In this document: piece after piece, positions 45,124 to 56,014 of the stretch | Position numbering within the stretch: the stretch's first letter is position 1 | How the letters are laid out: each line of letters starts with the position of its first letter | From: Lasiodiplodia sp. COLG20 | Taxonomy: Eukaryota > Ascomycota > Dothideomycetes > Botryosphaeriales > Botryosphaeriaceae | Direction of reading: 5' to 3' | Length of the DNA: 64,000 nucleotides | Assembly (NCBI GenBank): GCA_009801085.1 | Contig: VNWV01000010.1 | Location: 1 to 64,000 of the forward strand | Position numbers and translations under genes: made by a program | Notes under the pieces: generated by a model | What the model was told of the DNA's origin: nothing | Seen by the model: the letters and a program-made list of their open reading frames with translations, nothing else | Database searches by the model: none

Positions 45124-46429
45124 ATGGCGTCAGCAAACGAAGTTGAAACGCTTCTGCGCTTCCTCTCAAAAGATGCTAAAGTTCCTCTCGCTACAGCCTT
45201 GGGCAAAGTAAAGGACCTTCAGCAAGCTAATCTTCGAAGGTATGACGTAATCAAATGCTCTGACTGCACAGTAGCGGGTCTTTTATCTTTCTTTATCCAT
45301 ATGCATCGCAACTCTTTTGCCGTTTCCCATGACTAGTCCTTTAGTTTTCCGTTGTTTCTTACATTTGCTAGCTATCTAAAAGTTGTGATTACTGGATCTC
45401 CAGCTCTTCGCGTCAACGCTAATACGTCTGAAAAGCCCAGATGACATTTCGAAAGCCAGCTTGCAGGACTTGCACAATGTCTTTCCAGACGAGAAGCTAG
45501 CGAAACAAGTCTTCAATGCAGCGAAGCGCGTCAGCAAGAAACGAACATTTGCCACATCCGATCAGGCAGACAGTCCTACAGCGTCGAAAAGGGTCAAATC
45601 GTCAGCCAGTGAGCCTGGCACACCGGCTGCCTTTGAGAAATCGCTGGAGCTTCCAAAACCATGTCACGATGAGAGCGTGATTCGTGCCACAGCTGTCATG
45701 ACCAACCGAGCGCCATTGGTGCTTGCATTTGCGGTTCAATTGCTCAAATACACCATGCCAGAGCAGCCTTTGTCAAGCCGGCTTAGTTTGGCTCAGGCAG
45801 TGGTGAGCGCAAATAGTCGCAGCAAAGCAGTCAGTATCGGACTTGAAAATGGACATAGTGCGGATGAAGAAGGGTGGGGCGAAGGTCAACCGACTGTGAA
45901 AATCATGGGCAGGGAAATCAGAGTCATGAAGAGATGGGGATATGAATGGAAGGACCAAGACGAAGTCAAGGAAGAAGCGTCCGAACCAGACTCCCAGCAG
46001 ACGCTGCGTGGCGACGCAGTACCTCCACATGAGCAACAACCCCCGCTGTGGGGCCTCGATCTGGAAGCCCTAAGGAAGAAAAACGGTACCTCACACCACG
46101 CCGACGGAATGCCAATTTTCACGGCACAATCCGCTCGTTCGTATCTCCTGAGGTCATTTGACTCTGTCGCTTCTAAGGAAAAGGATAGACCTGCAAAGAA
46201 GCTAACAAGTGGAGCGAAGCAAGGAGAGAAAGACCGGAACCTCGGAATGCTACTGGGCGCGCTGGACTTGCTGTGTGAATCTTGGGCTACTGTTCTTGAT
46301 AGGTCCGAGCTTGACAGGAGAGCATGGAGTTGGTATGTTGCGATCCGTCCAGATGTTGCTGCAGGGGCTGCAGGATGGGGCGAGAAGAATCAGGTCCAGT
46401 TGGGAGCAATTCTTGATTTGAGGAGGTAG
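45124..46429 (+). CDS. Unknown nuclear-type protein, probably two exons
   Basis: I do not recognise the family. The best-phased model joins 45124-45246 (donor GTAATC) to 45404-46429 and gives 382 aa. A better-looking donor at 45240 (GTATGA) leaves the wrong phase for the only usable acceptor (45403), so exon 1's end is uncertain. The N-terminal 90 residues are short helices. A basic Ser-rich stretch follows (SKKRTFATS, SKRVKSSAS; possible nuclear signal). Then comes a helical region with TNRAPLVLAFAVQLLKYTMP and a conserved-looking block VKIMGREIRVMKRWGYEW. The C-terminal part is helical (LGALDLLCESWATVLDRSEL) and ends near a Trp-rich WSWY. It has no membrane segment or enzyme motif. The CDS continues without stops to TAG at 46427. 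Confidence 0.65.
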
Positions 46430-48567
46430 CTCCGGGCATCTTCTCCGACGTTCATCATTGCACGGAGCTGATCATTACTCGGCAAATTTTGTATTGTGCG
46501 TAGCGGCGTTGTACATGCGATCAGCTGACGTATTAATCTGAGGGTGAACTTGAGAAATATTTCAGGGTACACTTCTACCGAGCAAACGAAATCTAAGGGC
46601 TACGTCACTGCTCCGTGCTAGCAAAGGGAATGGAGCTAGAGACACCACCTCTTCATACTGTTGGCTGATGTATCAGTCGAGTCGTGAAAAAAAATTTTCT
46701 CTTGAGAAACGGGACCTTTAACGTCACTGCCCAACATCCGATGTCATCTCTGAAGAAAATGTCGGATTGCTCACGAGGCTCACGTGGTTGTGAATAATAG
46801 CAAAATCTGATCTGTAGGGACGACGATCTTGCGGGGGCAGTGACCGCATTGCGCAGTCGCCGAGCGCCTGGACCAAAGATCATTTCGCCTTAAAAAAGCC
46901 GAGCGAGGGGAGGGTCGATTGTCCAGCCGCTTGCGTGCTCACTTACTCTGACAGGAAGCTGATTGGGTGCGAAAGTTTTCCATTCGGCCCTGCAAAAGCG
47001 TGGTCCGGTAATTAGTGTAGCGCGCTGACATTTTCTTGACGAGGGGCACGAGGGGAGCAAGGAGGCAGAGATCACGCCGGCTGTGGGTCAACGACGGAAA
47101 CCTGCGCATGCCGGGCAGCAGCTTTCGGCGGCGCGCGTATGCAGGCGGCGAAGCTGCGACAGTCGAAGGGTGAGGTCGCCAGACAGCGCAGACGCAGGGA
47201 GCCTCACACCGCCTGTTCAGACGTCTGCAGCCAAGGGCCGTCACTGGGATGCCGGCCGGGGCAGGGCTCGGTAAAGGAAAAAGCGAGGCCTCATGTTGCC
47301 ACTTTCTCAGTTGGGGACGGAGGACGCCTGTTCAGCCGGCGGCGGCAGCAATGGCAATACTGTGGCCAGGAGCGCACGCACGCACGTCAACAGCCTCATC
47401 GTCAGCTCAGTCGGGTGCGAATTGCACGGGTGGGGCGTGATGCGTAGCGCAGGCGGCCATTGGCCAACAGCACCAACTCCACACGTCTGCCCCGGAGCGC
47501 ATCTGGGAGTCAGACAAAGTTTCAGTGCGTGCGTGGCCGCCAATGGCTGCGTATCAGCGGTCCTCATGTGCGGGCTGACGGTGGTGCATTGAATGCAAGA
47601 TGAGGGATCCGGCAGGCGGCAGGCTGCGCAGGAGTCAGAGAGCGCCCAGCGCTGATTGGACCCCGTTGGTTAGCCGGCCCTTCTTGGGCGTGCTGGCCCG
47701 CGGTCCGCTGCTGGCAGAGGGGAGCAACTTTTTTTTTGCGTAGACTTCAACGGTCGCCGCGCCAGCCGGTGAGCTCCGCCGCGCGCCGCGCGCCCGCAAC
47801 GGCTGCGCGACATCAGGGCAGCAACGCAGCAGCGTCGGGGCGAGCAGCATGCCGGCTCGGCAGCCCGCAGGGCAATGCTGCAGCCGGCTTCTGCTGCACG
47901 CTCTGCAATCCTTGCGGGCAGATCAACGGAACCCACGTCGAGCTGGGCCGTGTGGCCGCGCCAGTGCACTAGCGCCGCCGGGGCCTGGCTCAAAAGTTCC
48001 TTCTACCACCGCACCCTCCGCTTCTCTTCCTCTAGCTCAGCAACCCGCCAGACAACGAAGTCGCCCAAATCCACCCTACAGAACACACGCCCCGCTGCCA
48101 CCCTATTTCGTCGAGAAACATGCCGCAGGCTGTCGCTGAGCTGTAAATCCCCCACTGGGGGGCGTGTGTCCTGCGCGCCCTCCAGTCCGGCAGCCCACCG
48201 AGAATTCCAACGACTCTACGACGATACTTCGCCCTCGACTGCTTCGAGCAAGCCCTTGCTTGAAGTGCAGCACCAAAGACCAGACTCTACCGGAGTACCC
48301 GCAGAGCTCACTACAGCGGCACCGTTTTCTGTCCGTCACCCCTCGGACTCGACGAGCATCCGGCTTGGACCTGGCCATACGGCCCTTCAAGTCTTGAAGT
48401 CCACCAAAGAATCCCCCCAGATCGTCCGCAGGCGACTTTCCACCCTTCTCAAGCAGCGGCCGCCTCATCTTCACCTCTACTTCCCTTCTCTTCTCTCAAC
48501 CCTCAACCCTTGAACCCCCGAACTTCAGCAATCGAACAAACCCAACAAACCCAAGCCATTGAGAGAA
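46430..48567. other. Long GC-rich upstream region
   Basis: 2.1 kb before the acidic nuclear protein gene. The first 470 nt are AT-rich (3' flank). From about 46900 it becomes GC- and CpG-rich with overlapping open frames on both strands that lack protein-like composition. The final 500 nt are C/T-rich and look like a long 5' leader. An intron in that leader (CTCTAGCTCAG near 48035) is possible. No gene is supported. Confidence 0.5.
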
Positions 48568-50753
48568 ATGGCAACTTTCCAAGCTAACAAGAGCATTGGT
48601 CTCGTGACCCACGACACTGGCTCGCCTGAGCCCAGGAGTCCTAACGGAGCGGTGAAAGCCACCAGCTCAAAGGTACCAGCCCGCAAGAACATCTCCGGAA
48701 AAGGGGTGAAGCGCAGTTTGGGCGTAGCTTCAGACGAAACACTCGGCAATGAGGAAGACAGCAGCGCCGACGAGGCGGACAAGGACGACGACGACGAGCC
48801 AAACGAAGATGCCCCGTCCGGCGGTTTCGGCATGGGCAGAGGCAAGCGGCCTGCTATCCACATTGAGCCCGCCGATGCAGAGAGGAAGGACGACCGCGGG
48901 ACGGGGCTTGATCAAGAGGGTCTCCTCACCCCTCTATCCAAAAAGCGCACTTTCAGCAACACCGACATTTTTGCTGCGTTTGATGAAGACGCGATAAGCG
49001 GGAATGAGAAAGAATCTGCTTTGGCGTACCCCCGCAAAAAGCTGAATAGGAAGTTGAGCAACAATCCCAACGGCCTCCTCGCATACGAGGCCTTCCGCAA
49101 GGGCAGCATTGCGTCTGAGGAAGGTCCTTTGATTGAATCAGAGAACGCTATTGACTCCTCCGATGACGACGAAATCTACAAGGCTGTCGAGGATATTGAT
49201 GAATCAGATAACGATGAGTACATTGACGAGAACCTGGAGGAGAAAGCTCTACGGGATGCGCTGAACACGTCCGACAACGAGAGCGATTTTGGCGATGGCC
49301 CGGATGTCTCGATGTTGCTCGACAGCGGATATCTGGAAGGCAATCTTCTCGACATGGGCGACGATCAGATACTCGGACTTTCTGGTGAACAATGGGCTGG
49401 CATGGAGGAGATAACCCCCGTCCAATCAAACACTTCCACGAGGCGTGTGCGGTTCGACGATAACGTGCACGCCGTTTCCGACGTCGATAGTGACGACGAA
49501 ACGTCTTCGGAAGACCTCAACAGTTTCTTTCCCGATTTATTCCACAAGGACAATCAAGTGCTCTCGAGCTTCAGGCATAGCCAAGATCTGGACGATATTG
49601 ATTATTTCGACGAGTCAACAGCTAGCGATAGCGAGAGGTCATACTGGGACTTTGGCGACGAAAAGGAGCTATCCAGTAATTCGAGTGACCGAGAGCACGA
49701 CGTCCACACGGAGTCTGGCTCTGAGTCAGAAGCAGGCTCTAGTGGCTACGAGAGTATGGCTCACTTGATTAGTTCTATTTTCTATGTGAATGCTGACAAG
49801 ACGCAGCGGATGAAGGTGACACCACCGATGAGGACCTACCCCCGCCACCCACCATTAACAAGCCATCACGTGTCCACCGTGACTCATCTTCTTCTGCCGG
49901 CTCCGCCACCCCGAAGCCATTTCCGCGGTCCAAGAGACAGCCTCCGGCAAAATCATCGAAGCGGAAGGGCCCGATCAAAGGCTTCTTCACTCTCGATCCG
50001 AGGAGGGCTATTGCCATTCTGGACAGCAGCGGAAAGCGCATGGTGCTAAGGCCTGCTCGTATTTCGAACAACCAGTTCTGGACTGCCAGTACCGCGAGTA
50101 GCACTGCAAATAACAGCCCTCGCAGCGAACTGCAAAACCTGAATGGCGATGACAGCGACTTCAGCGATGGCAACACAAACTTCGCAGACATCATGCTCAG
50201 TGGCATTTACGGAGCAGCTGGCGGCCTCAACTATCCTATTGGCCCCCCGGAAGCGTTCTATCCATTCGTCGGTATTGATGCGGATGGCACGATGGAATTC
50301 GATGACGAAGATGACGACGACATAGAAGACATGCTGGACGTCAACGACTTCATCGATTTTGGCAACCAGAGTGATTCCGACGAGGCTGACGAGACCGATG
50401 TTCCCACCGCAGCCAATTCTCCTACCAAGGCTCATGCGGGTCATACTCCCGCCAGGGCTGGTCTTTCTGCAGCCCATGAGATGAGCCAGAGAATGCTTCA
50501 ACACTTCGACCGCGCGAACGTGAATTCGTTCAGGAGAAACCAGAACCGTTACCGCGATGTGGCTCGTCTCCCCGACGATCCTGCTGCTCGCGCGCAGGCC
50601 TCTAGGCCTGTGCGTACTGGAGCCTCGGCCGATGCCATCATCACTCCGATGCGAAAGAAAAAGAAGTCGAGTAATATGGGTGTTCCGCGTGCCAGTCCTC
50701 TTGCCAAGAAATCCGGTCCAATCGCTGGTGCTTTCACTCCTCGCCGTCATTAG
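48568..50753 (+). CDS. Acidic nuclear protein, possibly CRF1/IFH1-like
   Basis: Exons 48568-49753 and 49807-50753 (53-nt intron, GTATGG/CAG, GCTGAC branch site) encode 710 aa. It is very rich in Ser, Asp and Glu, with several acidic clusters, basic KKRTF and KKKKKSS patches suggesting nuclear location, and little predicted fold. Short conserved-looking blocks are GYETDEGDTTDEDLPPPP at the exon junction and GPIKGFFTLDPRRAIAILD soon after. The G-D-T-T-D-E-[DE]-x-PPP pattern resembles the CRF1 family of yeast Ifh1/Crf1, TOR-controlled co-regulators of ribosomal protein genes, but this is a weak memory match. The frame from 48559 opens without ATG; the ATG at 48568 (AGAAATGGC) is the first. Confidence 0.6.
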
Positions 50754-51805
50754 GGCAGCCTCGCCCATTAGTTTCGACGTTTCTCAGATCTCAAGAACAT
50801 GTGCGCATTCAGCAATGTCTTTGCTACGAGATCGTCAGATCAGTGTTAGTTGATGGGTCACGCATGTTCATCAAAGCCCGGTGCACATTCGGTAGCCACG
50901 ACTTTAACGACGTTACGGCCAACGGACTTGTTCGAAAACAGGAGCTTACTTGGAACCATTTCTTAAAAGTTCAGTTCTCGGGAGGCGGAACAGACCTTTC
51001 AGCGCGTGATGCACTGTACGATGTGACGTGTATCTACCAACCCTCTTATGCTTCGCTCTTGGGATATAGAGATTGGGCAGAAGGGGTTGGGTGATCAAGC
51101 ATTCGCTGCGTTGAAAGGCGGATACCGCTTAATGTCTAGTTTCCTCCCCTATCAGGCCGAGCACTGCTTAGCCGCCTTCATCTCATTCTCTACATCCCTC
51201 GATTGTTTCCATTACCTGTTTTAAAGCCTCGATTTCTCATGTTATTCACAGCGGCAACCGGGATCTTGGTTTCGGTGCTTCAAGGCGCTTTCTCTCTCTT
51301 CGGTCTACGATACCAACAACGACGACTCATTGGCCCCTCTCTTCGACTGGTTCCTAGATTGGGGATGGTCGGGGGGTTCTTCCGGGAGGTCTGGTTCTCT
51401 TTCACTAAGCGGGATGCCGGAGCTACAAGCGCACGGGAAAATGTGGTGTGTGGGCTTTTCACATGGTTCGTGTAGGAATATTATCCAGCAGCATAAGCAA
51501 TGCATAAAGATGATATGAATACTGTGTGCCGCTTTTCTGATGATGTGATTTTCAGAATCACGGCCAACTGGACGATGTTACACCTCCCACAAGAGCTAGC
51601 TAAACATCCTCCACATTATTACAATAGCTTGGCTTGTGGTGCGCTTCAATTCCCAATCCTTGCCCCGGTCCATATATTCCACGTGACCCAGTTGTTGCCG
51701 ATCTGACCTCGTCGCACCTGCCACCGTGAGTCACGCTTAGCCAATATCATTTTCCAGCCTACGCCCACGACCACCACGCCCGACATCTTCCGACTCCAAG
51801 CTCCA
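50754..51805. other. Intergenic, no gene seen
   Basis: About 1.05 kb between two plus-strand genes. Only short open frames (for example 51203-51475) without features. It should contain the promoter of the HAD hydrolase. Confidence 0.55.
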
Positions 51806-53345
51806 ATGTCAAATCCAAAGCTCTCACAGAAGAACCTGCTCATAGCCTTTGACGCGTTTGGAACGCTCTTCACTCCGCGCGGACCGATTGGTGCGCTGTA
51901 CGGAGAGATCGCCCGCAAACATGGCATCTGTGGCGATGTTTCCGACGAAGATATTATGAGCAGCTTCAAGAAAGGTGGGTCAAGCATACGGCACTTTCTA
52001 TGTTTGCGGGCACCTTTTATTTTCGTTGTGCTCATTGTCCCAGCCGTGTGCCTTTGGTTGATAGCGTGGCTGGTACATGTTGCCCAAAGTCGAAAGTGGA
52101 TGACGACACATGGTCTATGAATTTGGGGACATAACGCTGACGAGTAGATGAAACGGATATGCAGCATTCAAACATAACGCTAAAGAGAAACCAAACTACG
52201 GGAAAGAAGTTGGGATGGATCCTACCGCATGGTGGAGCAATGTATGTCTTGAACTATTTTTTTGGTCTACATTCACACTCTCCTATTTCTTCACAGTAAG
52301 AAATCAAAATACCTTTTTCGCCTCCCTGGTCAAATAAGCTACCTAGCGGGATCTACATCCCACATGAACGGATGGCACAGCTGCACCCACTGCCACCCTG
52401 CATCCGCACATATTTCAACGCTTCAATCATACCCTAAATCTCACTGCTGCACTTACCATAAACATGCCCATTATTCAACAGCGCTCCCAGCATAATTAAT
52501 AGAACGGGAACATGGTCAAATTACCAAGGATGCAAAAGATTCATTGCACCCTTCAGCAGACTGACCCAGTGGCACCAAAACAGATCATAACTCAAACCTT
52601 CACCCCCTTCCTCTCCACGCAGAAATTATCCTCTCCCGGCTCGGCCCCTCCCAACCCTCCATCTCTCCCCCATCGACTCGTTCCTGACCTCATCACCCGC
52701 TTCGCCAGCCGCGACGGCTACACTCTCTACAACGACGTGATCCCCCTCTTCGCCTCCCTCCGCACCGCCCGCGGCAGCGGCAGCAGCAGCAGCCGCCGCC
52801 GCAAAATCGTCACCGCCGTCCTGACCAACTCGGACGACCGTGTCGCTGGCATCCTCCGCTCCTTCGGCCTGCGCGTCGGGCACGTCGATCCGGAGACCGT
52901 CGAAAAGATCGCTGCGTCAACGTACCCAAACGGCAGCGGCAGCACTTCTGCAACGACATTGCTGCAACCAGAAAGGTTGGGCGAGAACGATATCGATTTT
53001 GTGCTGACGTCGTACGACTGCGGTTATGAGAAGCCGCATCGTGCCATCTTCGACGCGGCGAGGCGGTTGGCGTTAGCGCGGTACGCTCGGGTCGGTGAAG
53101 GAGAGGAGACTGGACGGGAGACTGATGATGGTGAATGGGAGGCAGTGTATGTGGGCGACGAGGTGGATAAGGATGTTGTGGGGGCAGAGGAGGCTGGGTG
53201 GGCAAATGCGTTCTTAGTGGATCGAGAGGGACTGGTCCGAGATGCTAGAGATGTGGTGAGAAGGGAGGATGTGGGTGGAGAGGGGCAGCAGGAGGTGAGA
53301 GTCTTGCGAGATCTGAGGGAGTTAGAAACATATGTACTCGGGTGA
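51806..53345 (+). CDS. HAD-superfamily hydrolase (HDHD3/YMR130W-like)
   Basis: Three exons, 51806-51974, 52165-52241 and 52584-53345, encode 335 aa. Introns of 190 and 342 nt are long for this window, but the phases fit and WWSN-IITQTFTPFL at the second junction reads like the family. Motif I is FDAFGTL with nucleophile Asp16. The usual second Asp is Phe, as in HDHD3-type relatives (DxxxTL). Motif II is LTNSDDR (Ser165), motif III YEKPH (Lys232) and motif IV VGDEVDKD (Asp274, Asp277). The loss of the second motif-I Asp makes phosphatase activity uncertain, since this Asp is the general acid in most HAD phosphatases. A Gly/Ser/Arg insertion (about 148-158) precedes motif II. Substrate unknown; soluble, no targeting signal. 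Confidence 0.8.
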
Positions 53346-53766
53346 TACGAATGGCGGGCACTGAAGGGTTCCTGTATCACATGTATGTAAGAAAATAATT
53401 CCTAGGTTGCCCTCGAAGAAGCCATAAGGAAACTCAAAGCGCATTAATGAAACTTCCCGCTTGATGCCGTACAAGCAAACCCGCTAGGTTCACAGACAAA
53501 GTAAAGAGAACAGAAGCCCGATTAAGTAGCCACGGTAATATTGCAAGCAGCCATGTCGGGTATCCATATGCCACAGCCAACGCTAATCCGAAAGAAAAAG
53601 AAAAGTAATTCCGCACATGGTCGACATCCGGAAACGAGGGTTCAGCACAGTATCCTTGTTCCGAGGGTTTCGTTGCAGATGGTGAATTCCGATCACAACC
53701 CAAGCTGAACGATATGCAGATTGTTGCAGAAACGGCTCACTGGAACGAGTGGACGGGCAGGCTTGT
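53346..53766. other. Convergent intergenic region
   Basis: 421 nt between the HAD gene and the zinc-finger gene, which end toward each other. An open frame at 53434-53703 has hydrophobic stretches but no other support. Confidence 0.55.
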
Positions 53767-55255
53767 TTAAGCCTTAGCCTTCCTGCTGCCGCTATTCAAT
53801 GTCAGCGGCCCTATTGGTATTTGTACTGGGATCAACATGACTCACCGCTTCTGAGTAGGCTTCTTTGCCTGCGGAGCCTCGTTGGCCTCGTCGGCCTCGT
53901 CATCATCAACGACAGCCTTGGTCTTGGCCTTGGACTTCCTCTGCTTGGGAGCGGGCGCAGGCTCGTCCTCATCTTCCGCTTTAACCTTCTTCGAACGAGA
54001 TTTCTTAGCCTTAGGAGGGACAGGAGCAGGCTCCTCACCATCCTCATCCTCAGCAATCTCGTTCTCCTTGACATCGGCCTCTTCGGCCTTGACTTGCTTG
54101 GCCTTCTTGCCTCTGGCCTTCTTGGGGGCAGGCGCCTCTTCCTCTTCATCCTGTTCTTCGTTCTCCTTGGAATCAGCCTCTTCGGTCTTGACTTGTTTAG
54201 CCTTCTTGCCTCTGGCCTTCTTGGGAGCTGGCGCCTCTCCCTCTTCATCCTGTTCTTCGTTCTTGGCCTTGACATTCTTCTTGCCTCTCGCCTTCTTCGG
54301 GGCAGGAGCCTCGTCCTCTTCTTCCTCGTCCTTGTGAGCACGCTTCTTTGACTTCTTCTTAGTGCCGCCCTCATCCTTTGCTCATCAGCCTACTGTATCA
54401 CGCAGTAATAGCTAAAGGACCCTTACCTCGTCGATGCCCAGCCTCTTCTTATCGGCCTTAGTAAGGCGGAATCCGTTCTGGCCAGGGCGATTCTTTTCAA
54501 CATCCTATTCTCGCGTCAGTCTGAACCCCGGACAAGCAAATTCTACCTCGACGCATGAAATGCTTGAAAGGCTCAGAAAACTCACTCCCTTCCAGTCCGC
54601 ATCGTCAACATGGCCCTGCTCAAAGGCCTTCTCAATCTCAACCTGAAGTTCCTTGGGCAATTCCTCAAAGCCGTCGAGCATGCTCATGTCGCCGTCGATG
54701 TACTCCTTAACGTTACTGATGACCTTGGGAGTGACGCAGCCCCTTTGAACCGAACCGTCAGTACCGCAGATCCAAGGGAAGTTGAAGGAACGTTTACCAA
54801 TGCTTGTAAGCCCAGGAATCGTGCTCGTTGATGGTGACCATGGTGGCGAAGCGAACTTCACCCTTGAGGATCTTAACACCGGCATTCTTGCATTCGGTAT
54901 TCTTGCAGGTCGCACGCTGGTTAGGCGCGAGCTCTATGCACATGTTAGCTGAGCGTAGTCGTGTGAAGGACGCCAAGCACGGGGTTGGAAGCATTGGGTG
55001 ACGCGAAGAAGTAGAGGCTGGTGCTACCAAAGAAACACGACAATGGTGACGGGAGCAGTCGGAACAGCAGTACGTATGAAGAGTCGATGTCTCTTCAAAT
55101 GGAGGTATGTTGGTGATTGCACTGGTAAGATTCCGCTCCCGCGGGGTCGTTCTTCGACAAGTGAAGTCGCGGGCGATTGTGCGACAAACGAACGAGTATT
55201 ACATGGCAAAGTAGGGAAAAGTAATGAACTTACCGATGCGGTATCCAGTAGGCAT
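53767..55255 (-). CDS. Stand-alone PARP-type zinc-finger protein
   Basis: Six exons, 55255-55234, 54933-54798, 54742-54586, 54504-54427, 54375-53846 and 53791-53767, encode 315 aa with all phases matching. Introns are 300, 55, 81, 51 and 54 nt. The N-terminus starts MPTGYRIELAPNQRA and forms one PARP-type zinc finger with likely ligands Cys17, Cys22, His52 and Cys55 (HWGC), followed by TPKVISNVKEYIDG. In PARP1 and DNA ligase 3 this finger senses DNA strand breaks. No PARP catalytic, BRCT or ligase domain follows. Instead the last 190 residues alternate acidic clusters with APKKARGKK-type basic repeats, suggesting DNA/chromatin binding. Such finger-only proteins occur in fungi. The role is probably nuclear but undefined. 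Confidence 0.82.
53990..54320 (-). repeat. Tandem 33-residue (99-nt) Lys/Glu-rich repeats
   Basis: Within exon 5 of the PARP-finger gene, units of the pattern EAPAPKKARGKK-AKQVK-EEAD-KENE recur with a 99-nt period (for example units starting near 54077 and 54176 on the plus strand). They are nearly identical over about 90 nt, and more diverged units flank them. Confidence 0.75.
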
Positions 55256-56014
55256 TTTCGTAGCAGAACCGAGGTCACTGCGACGGATGATATGTCAAAG
55301 AAGGGCTGGCGTGGTCGCGGTAACGATGGCAGGCAAGCTGCGACGTGCGCGGCCGAATGTGAGGCAGGACGGGTGGAATAAAGAGAATGGGTGACAGGAG
55401 GGCCGAGGATCTTAAGTAGAGCGAGGTATCTTCCTACGACAAGAAAGAAGAAACGGAAGAAGTTGGGTGAGGAAAGTGGGTGAAGTTCATGTTGTTTGCG
55501 CAAGCTCTAGGCTTCCTTGCCTGGAAGACGCGACCGGGCCCGCGCGTGCGCGTTAGTCCTGGCCGGTGCTTTCCCTACCTGCACATACGCCGGACTTCTG
55601 CCTGCACCTGTTCCATTTCGAGCAAGAGCAATCAATTCCATGCCAGAGCACAGGATCACAGGAGGCGCGCGAATCAGAACAGAGCTTTGCCTGCAATACC
55701 GGATGCTCTGCGCTGTCGCACAGGCACCACTGCGCCGAGGGCCAGGATGGGATGATGCCCTGCACGGCCAAGAACCTATCTGGAAGAGGGTCACCAAAGA
55801 CAAACAACTGTGGGCGCTCTGCCTAGTAGCTACAATCAGACATCGTTGTCTCAAAAGATCGGCTATTAGTAGGGATGAGGCGGACGGCCACGACTAAACC
55901 GCGATTCTTGCCGACTGTCGCGAGTCGAGACGTCATGGCTGACTTTTTTCGACTCGCCGCGCGCCGGCCGTGCTCCAATGCCTCCACAACTCCCTCGCAA
56001 CTATCCCCCAATCG
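55256..56014. promoter_or_regulatory. Shared divergent promoter (PARP finger / mitochondrial protein)
   Basis: 759 nt between divergent starts. Several short frames are present but none is convincing as a gene. No element was recognised with confidence. Confidence 0.45.

Noticed and set aside
47083..48513. Frames of up to 212 codons before the acidic nuclear protein
   Set aside because: Low-complexity products in CpG-rich DNA; no motif and heavy overlap between frames.
53434..53703. 89-codon minus-strand hydrophobic frame
   Set aside because: No start context, no recognisable family, and located in a convergent intergenic region expected to hold 3' UTRs.
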